A stretch of 64,000 nt of DNA from an uncultured Bacteroidales bacterium (GTDB lineage: Bacteria; Bacteroidota; Bacteroidia; Bacteroidales; Bacteroidaceae): contig CADCBH010000003.1 in the NCBI GenBank assembly GCA_902799655.1, forward strand, positions 78,153 through 142,152. The letters are read 5' to 3'. A model generated the notes under the pieces. The model was given only the letters and a program-made list of their open reading frames with translations. It searched no databases and was not told where the DNA came from. The position numbers and the translations under genes were made by a program. Of this stretch, positions 60,267 through 64,000 are shown one piece after another; positions within the stretch are counted from its first letter, which is position 1, and each line of letters starts with the position of its first letter.

Positions 60267-62054
60267 ATGAAGATTCAGACTATCGAAGAAAAATTGGAGA
60301 TGCTGCGCCAGGAATTACGTCGTGAGCAGCTCTCTGCATTCATCTTTCCGACCTCTGATCCCCATCAGAGTGAGTATACTGCCGATCATTGGAAGAGTAG
60401 GGAATGGATTAGTGGCTTTGCTGGCTCGGCAGGAACAGCTGTGGTGACTTTAAAAAGTGCTGCTCTTTGGACGGATTCGCGCTATTTCATTGCTGCAGCA
60501 GACCTACTGGAGGGTACGGAATTCCAGTTGATGAAGTTGAAGGTGGAGGGGACACCTACGATTGCCGAGTGGTTGGGAAAGGAATTAGCTGAATTGCCTG
60601 ACAAGTCAGTGGGTATTGATGGCATGGTTAATTCTGCAAATAGCATTAAGGAACTGATAAGTGAATTGCGGGCTCAAGGTGGTATCACTTTACGTACGAA
60701 CTTCGATCCCTTACAACGAATCTGGCAGGGTCGTCCGCCTATTCCAGAGAATCAGGTGGTAATACAACCTTTGAAATATGCTGGGGAAACGGCTCGTGAG
60801 AAACTGGCTCGCATCCGTAAGGCTTTGCGTGGACAACATGCTGACGGCATGTTGATGACCACTCTTGATGATATAGCTTGGACGCTGAACCTTCGTGGCA
60901 GTGATGTACATTGTTGTCCGGTATTTGTGTCCTACCTGCTGATTTCGACAACAGAGGCTACCTTATATATTAATAAGGTGAAACTGACGTTCGAGATTGT
61001 TGACTATCTGCAAGCAGAGGGCGTGGGAGTTAAGCCGTATGAGGCGATAAGACAGGGATTGAAGGATTACTTTGAATACAATATCCTGTTGGATAGTGAT
61101 GCGGTGAACTATACATTGTATAAGGCTGTAGAACGGGAGATCGTGGATACTCCATCACCTGTGGCCATGATGAAGGCTGTCAAGAACGAGCGGGAAATTG
61201 CCGGTTTTAGGTCGGCAATGTTGAAAGACGGCATCGCAATGGTCAAGTTCCTGAAATGGCTGAAACCGGCTGTAGAGGCTGGTGGACAGACGGAGATGAG
61301 CGTTGATAAGAAACTCACTGCGCTCAAGTCTGAGCAATCCTTGTTCCGCGGGTTGTCCTTTGATACAATTGTTGGCTATGAGGAACATGGAGCCATTGTG
61401 CACTATGAGGCTACGGACGAAACGGATGCTACTCTGCAACCAAAGGGATTGCTGTTGATTGACTGTGGAACGCAGTATCAGGATGGTACTACCGATGTTA
61501 CGCGTACTATCGCTCTTGGTCCTTTGACGGAAGAACAGAAAAGGGTCTATACACTGGTGCTGAAAGGACATATAGATTTACAGATGCTACACTTTCCTGA
61601 TGGTGCCACTGGAACGCAGCTTGACGCCATAGCCCGTCAGCCGCTATGGCAAAACGGACTGAACTTCTTGCATGGTACGGGACATGGTGTGGGTTCATAC
61701 CTGAACGTTCATGAGGGGCCGCATCAGATACGCATGGAATGGAAACCCGCTAAGTTGCGGGCTGGCATGACGGTGACTGACGAACCGGGTATTTATCTGG
61801 AAGGACGTTTTGGTGTACGTATCGAGAATACTTTGGTCATTGTTCCTGCTGAGGAAACGGAGTGCGGCAAGTTCCTGCACTTTGAACCCCTGACGCTTTG
61901 TCCGATAGATACCCAACCGATTGTAAAACACTTGCTAACCGATGATGAACGACGATGGCTGAATGACTATCATTCCCTTGTATATGAGCGACTTAAAGAC
62001 CACCTGGACGATGGCGAACGAGGGTGGCTGGCGACAGCTACAGCCCCGATTTGA
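60267..62054 (+). CDS. pepP: Aminopeptidase P (M24B, Xaa-Pro peptidase)
   Basis: A 595-residue cytoplasmic metallopeptidase that cleaves N-terminal X-Pro bonds. Two N-terminal creatinase-like domains (for example FIFPTSDPHQSEY and WISGFAGSAGTAVV) precede the M24 domain. Metal ligands are in LIDCGTQYQDGTTDVTRT (Asp, Asp), HGTGHGVGSYLNVHEGP (His), TDEPGIYLEGRFGVRIENT (Glu, Glu). This three-domain layout matches the large aminopeptidase P of eukaryotes and Bacteroidetes. The ATG at 60267 is chosen because upstream in-frame codons lie in the promoter and small-RNA region. Confidence 0.92.
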   Translation: MKIQTIEEKLEMLRQELRREQLSAFIFPTSDPHQSEYTADHWKSREWISGFAGSAGTAVVTLKSAALWTDSRYFIAAADLLEGTEFQLMKLKVEGTPTIAEWLGKELAELPDKSVGIDGMVNSANSIKELISELRAQGGITLRTNFDPLQRIWQGRPPIPENQVVIQPLKYAGETAREKLARIRKALRGQHADGMLMTTLDDIAWTLNLRGSDVHCCPVFVSYLLISTTEATLYINKVKLTFEIVDYLQAEGVGVKPYEAIRQGLKDYFEYNILLDSDAVNYTLYKAVEREIVDTPSPVAMMKAVKNEREIAGFRSAMLKDGIAMVKFLKWLKPAVEAGGQTEMSVDKKLTALKSEQSLFRGLSFDTIVGYEEHGAIVHYEATDETDATLQPKGLLLIDCGTQYQDGTTDVTRTIALGPLTEEQKRVYTLVLKGHIDLQMLHFPDGATGTQLDAIARQPLWQNGLNFLHGTGHGVGSYLNVHEGPHQIRMEWKPAKLRAGMTVTDEPGIYLEGRFGVRIENTLVIVPAEETECGKFLHFEPLTLCPIDTQPIVKHLLTDDERRWLNDYHSLVYERLKDHLDDGERGWLATATAPI

Positions 62055-62094
62055 CCAAAATGACCATTGAAATCATAAAAAGTTCGTAAAAAAC

Positions 62095-62125
62095 TTGGAA
62101 GTTCGCTGAAATTGTAGTAACTTTG
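62095..62125 (+). promoter_or_regulatory. Promoter of rpsU
   Basis: TTGG at 62095-62098 and TAACTTTG at 62118-62125 are 19 nt apart. It gives an rpsU leader of about 75 nt, long compared with most leaders in this window, in which I see no clear structure. Confidence 0.65.
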
Positions 62126-62203
62126 CACCCGCTTTTCGTGGCACTATGTCCGAAATGAATGGAAATTAACATTAACAAATAAATAATTAAAGCAAAAAGT
62201 AAC

Positions 62204-62395
62204 ATGATTATTGTACCAGTAAAGGAAGGCGAGAACATCGAGAAGGCTCTCAAGAAGTTTAAGAGAAAGTTTGAGAAGACAGGTGTCGTTAAGGAACTTC
62301 GCTCACGTCAGCAGTTCGACAAACCTTCTGTACTCAAGCGCCTGAAGATGGAGCACGCTGTTTACGTACAGAAGTTGCGCGCTACAGAGGAGTAA
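62204..62395 (+). CDS. rpsU: 30S ribosomal protein S21
   Basis: A 63-residue basic protein beginning MIIVPVKEGENIEKALKKFK, the invariant S21 opening, followed by VVKELRSRQQFDKPSV. S21 sits by the anti-Shine-Dalgarno region; in Flavobacteriia, S21, S18 and S6 help hide it, which fits the rarity of Shine-Dalgarno sequences here. It has its own promoter and a hairpin after it. Confidence 0.96.
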   Translation: MIIVPVKEGENIEKALKKFKRKFEKTGVVKELRSRQQFDKPSVLKRLKMEHAVYVQKLRATEE

Positions 62396-62405
62396 AATAG
62401 CAGAA

Positions 62406-62424
62406 AAAGCACATTTAGTGCTTT
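62406..62424 (+). terminator. Terminator-like hairpin after rpsU
   Basis: AAAGCAC (62406-62412) pairs with GTGCTTT (62418-62424) over a 5-nt loop. The following run is A-rich then TTT, so it is a weak terminator at best. Confidence 0.5.
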
Positions 62425-62428
62425 AAAA

Positions 62429-62460
62429 TTTGGTGGTTTGAAGTTTTTTTTGTAAATTCG
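62429..62460 (+). promoter_or_regulatory. Promoter of the tyrosine recombinase gene
   Basis: TTTG at 62429-62432 and TAAATTCG at 62453-62460 (one base off the -7 consensus) are 20 nt apart. The predicted leader is about 20 nt. Confidence 0.6.
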
Positions 62461-62484
62461 TTGCCGAAAAGAGATGCAACGAAT

Positions 62485-63369
62485 ATGATGACAGAAGATT
62501 TTTTGAACTACTTGCGTTACGAACGGAATCGTTCAGAACTGACAGTGCGCAGGTACGAGCAGAGTCTGAGAGACTTTGAAACGTACTTCAAAAATCGAGA
62601 TAGTCAGCTCTCTTGGGAGTCGGTAGACTCGGACATCATCCGTGACTGGATGGAGAGCATGATGGATAAAGGCGACATGGCATCAACAGTGAATAGCTGC
62701 TTGAGTGCCGTGCGTTCCTTTTTTCGTTATGCTTTGTCGAGAAAGATGCTAAAATCGGATCCTGCCTATTTGGTGAAGGGGCCTAAGAAGGACAAGCCGC
62801 TTCCTCAGTTTGTGCGTGAAGAGGAAATGGATCGCTTGTTGGATAATCCGGAGATGTGGGAGGAAGGTTTTTCTGGTCTTCGCGCGCGTACTATTATTAT
62901 ATTGTTTTATGAAACCGGCATGCGTCTGGCGGAATTGACAGGTCTAAATGATTTGGATGTCGATTTCTCTTCCCGTCAGCTAAAAGTTACCGGTAAGCGT
63001 AATAAACAACGTGTGATACCGTTTGGCACTGAATTGGAAGATGTTCTTCGAGCGTATATGTCGCAACGTGATGAAATACTGACGCGTCAAGATGCTGCCC
63101 TGATACAGAATGATAAGGGATTGCGTATGTCACGCTTTCAAGTGGAGATGATCGTCAAGCACTATCTTTCCCTGACTACAACCCTCAAGAAACGATCTCC
63201 CCATGTTTTGCGTCACTCTTTTGCTACTACGATGCTTAATAATGGTGCAGGCTTGGAGAGCGTGAGGAAATTATTAGGGCATGAGAGCGTGGCTACAACG
63301 CAGATTTATACCCATACAACTTTTGAACAACTCAAACGAGTATATGAGAATGCCCATCCAAGGGCTTAA
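62485..63369 (+). CDS. xerC: Tyrosine recombinase XerC/XerD
   Basis: A 294-residue site-specific recombinase that would resolve chromosome dimers. The SAM-like N-terminal domain starts FLNYLRYERNRSELTVRRYE. Catalytic residues are Arg147 (ETGMRLAELTG), His240 and Arg243 (HVLRHSFATTM), His266 (KLLGHESVATTQ) and Tyr275 (IYTH). XerC and XerD cannot be told apart here. ATG at 62485 is used; a second ATG follows at once, and a TTG at 62461 lies next to the promoter. No phage or integron genes are nearby, which supports a housekeeping role. hpf follows. Confidence 0.93.
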   Translation: MMTEDFLNYLRYERNRSELTVRRYEQSLRDFETYFKNRDSQLSWESVDSDIIRDWMESMMDKGDMASTVNSCLSAVRSFFRYALSRKMLKSDPAYLVKGPKKDKPLPQFVREEEMDRLLDNPEMWEEGFSGLRARTIIILFYETGMRLAELTGLNDLDVDFSSRQLKVTGKRNKQRVIPFGTELEDVLRAYMSQRDEILTRQDAALIQNDKGLRMSRFQVEMIVKHYLSLTTTLKKRSPHVLRHSFATTMLNNGAGLESVRKLLGHESVATTQIYTHTTFEQLKRVYENAHPRA

Positions 63370-63389
63370 CCTTATTTATTTACCCTATA

Positions 63390-63400
63390 AAAACAGGAGG
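63390..63400 (+). promoter_or_regulatory. Strong Shine-Dalgarno of hpf
   Basis: ACAGGAGGTAA lies just before the hpf ATG at 63406. A near-perfect Shine-Dalgarno is unusual among the genes of this window. Confidence 0.75.
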
Positions 63401-63405
63401 TAACT

Positions 63406-63705
63406 ATGGAAATTAAGATTCAGTCAATTCACTTTGACGCAACTGAGAAACTGCAGGCGTTCATCGAAAAGAAGGTCGCCAAGTTGGAAAAAGCTTTTGA
63501 AGATATTCAGAAGGTGGAGGTTCAGTGTAAACTGATTAAGCCCGCTACTGCACAAAACAAGGAGGTCAGTATCAATGTTTCTGTACCTGGTACAACACTC
63601 TTCGTAGAGAAAATTAGTGATACTTTTGAAGAAAGCACCGATTTGTGTGTGGATTCTATGAAGGTTCAGCTGCAGAAATTTAAGGAAAAATTGCGCAATA
63701 GATAA
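63406..63705 (+). CDS. hpf: Ribosome hibernation-promoting factor, short form
   Basis: A 99-residue HPF/RaiA-type protein that blocks the decoding site of idle ribosomes. It starts MEIKIQSIHFDATEKLQAFI, followed by KKVAKLEKAFEDIQKVEVQC, and ends in the basic segment KVQLQKFKEKLRNR. It lacks the long-form dimerisation domain. It lies 36 nt after xerC/D and has a strong Shine-Dalgarno, so it may be translated well from a shared or internal transcript. tRNA genes follow. Confidence 0.94.
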   Translation: MEIKIQSIHFDATEKLQAFIEKKVAKLEKAFEDIQKVEVQCKLIKPATAQNKEVSINVSVPGTTLFVEKISDTFEESTDLCVDSMKVQLQKFKEKLRNR

Positions 63706-63722
63706 AAAAAAGCTCGAAAAGT

Positions 63723-63753
63723 TTTGGTAATTCGAAAATAATGCCTACCTTTG
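63723..63753 (+). promoter_or_regulatory. Promoter of the tRNA genes
   Basis: TTTG at 63723-63726 and TACCTTTG at 63746-63753 are 19 nt apart, a good match to the Bacteroidetes pattern. Confidence 0.75.
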
Positions 63754-63798
63754 CATCCGCTTTCCGACATAAAGACTCCAAAGTCGGGGAGCGGATGC
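63754..63798 (+). other. Long hairpin in the leader of the tRNA transcript
   Basis: GCATCCGCTTTCCGAC (63754-63769) pairs with GTCGGGGAGCGGATGC (63783-63798): 16 bp including two G-U pairs, with a 13-nt loop. It fills nearly the whole space between the promoter and the tRNA-Thr gene. It may help processing of the 5' end or delay transcription. Confidence 0.75.
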
Positions 63799-63807
63799 TT
63801 AGAGCAA

Positions 63808-63881
63808 GCCTCTTTAGCTCAGTTGGCCAGAGCACGTGATTTGTAATCTCGGGGTCGTTGGTTCGAATCCGACAAGAGGCT
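63808..63881 (+). tRNA. tRNA-Thr (anticodon TGT)
   Basis: The acceptor GCCTCTT pairs with AAGAGGC, the D-loop reads AGCTCAGTTGG, the anticodon stem-loop GATTTGTAATC gives TGT, and the T-arm is GTTGGTTCGAATCCGAC. 74 nt without an encoded CCA. Confidence 0.95.
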
Positions 63882-63903
63882 CTCGACTGAGAATAAGAAA
63901 AAA

Positions 63904-63986
63904 GGGTGGTTTCCAGAGCGGCCAAATGGGGCAGACTGTAAATCTGTTGTCTTTCGACTTCGGTGGTTCGAATCCATCACCACCCA
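63904..63986 (+). tRNA. tRNA-Tyr (anticodon GTA)
   Basis: The acceptor GGGTGGT pairs with ACCACCC. The anticodon loop GACTGTAAATC gives GTA. A long variable arm (about TTGTCTTTCGACTTC) marks a class-II tRNA, as expected for bacterial tRNA-Tyr. It starts 22 nt after tRNA-Thr and is probably on the same transcript. Confidence 0.95.
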
Positions 63987-64000
63987 CTTCCTTCGAGGAA

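Noticed and set aside
62485-63369. Tyrosine recombinase as sign of a mobile element or tRNA-integrated island
   Set aside because: The gene is the size of XerC/XerD, lies between rpsU and hpf, and no att duplications or cargo genes were seen by the nearby tRNAs.

Overview
The window looks like chromosomal DNA of a Bacteroidetes bacterium, most probably of the Prevotellaceae. The reasons are the many promoters of the Bacteroidetes type (-7 TAnnTTTG with a -33 TTTG about 20 nt upstream), the near absence of Shine-Dalgarno sequences, a TonB receptor paired with a surface-lipoprotein gene, gldH, the DUF4290 and PSP1/RicT families, and a stand-alone IMP cyclohydrolase directly before mreBCD-mrdA-rodA. 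The genus is inference. No insertion sequence, prophage, CRISPR array or rRNA was seen, and no gene-free gap exceeds 300 nt.

Bases 1-15,853 are a vitamin B12 region. The tail of a cobalamin riboswitch leads into a TonB-dependent receptor, a DUF4374-type lipoprotein, cbiL, cbiA, cbiP, a CobD-type decarboxylase and cbiB (all plus strand). They converge on cobS-cobU-cobT (minus). A mirror-image divergent promoter separates cobS from btuF-btuC (plus). A minus-strand pair follows: a cbiJ-cbiD fusion and a HAD phosphatase. Together they cover B12 uptake, part of corrin-ring synthesis, amidation, aminopropanol attachment and nucleotide-loop assembly. CbiC/E/F/G/H/T, a cobalt chelatase, the cobalamin adenosyltransferase, the BtuD ATPase and the CobC phosphatase are not in the window. 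Two lesions or oddities stand out: a 3 x 22-nt hairpin repeat inside cbiA and a C-terminal frameshift/deletion in btuF.

Bases 16,000-37,969 are mostly housekeeping: a FadL-like outer-membrane protein; IMP cyclohydrolase with mreBCD, mrdA and rodA; a minus-strand run (GH51 arabinofuranosidase, metF, holB, ricT-like, gldH); a single-domain receiver; a minus-strand run (tsaB, DUF4290, murA, rimM, dxr, rseP); and yicC-gmk-nadD.

Bases 37,972-45,948 form a small surface-glycan locus: two GT2 glycosyltransferases, a Wzx-type flippase, an acyltransferase, a LicD-type phosphotransferase, an opine-dehydrogenase-family protein, and a fused cytidylyltransferase/CobD-like PLP enzyme. I read this as a possible route that makes a phospho-amino-alcohol, activates it with CTP and attaches it to a glycan. 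It is the best candidate here for an undescribed system.

Bases 45,981-64,000 carry metG, a metallophosphoesterase, a gamma-carbonic-anhydrase-like protein, waaA, gltX, a PgpH-type HD phosphodiesterase, a second FadL-like protein, priA, mdh, a candidate small RNA, an aminopeptidase P with an apparently leaderless mRNA, rpsU, xerC/D, hpf, and tRNA-Thr and tRNA-Tyr.
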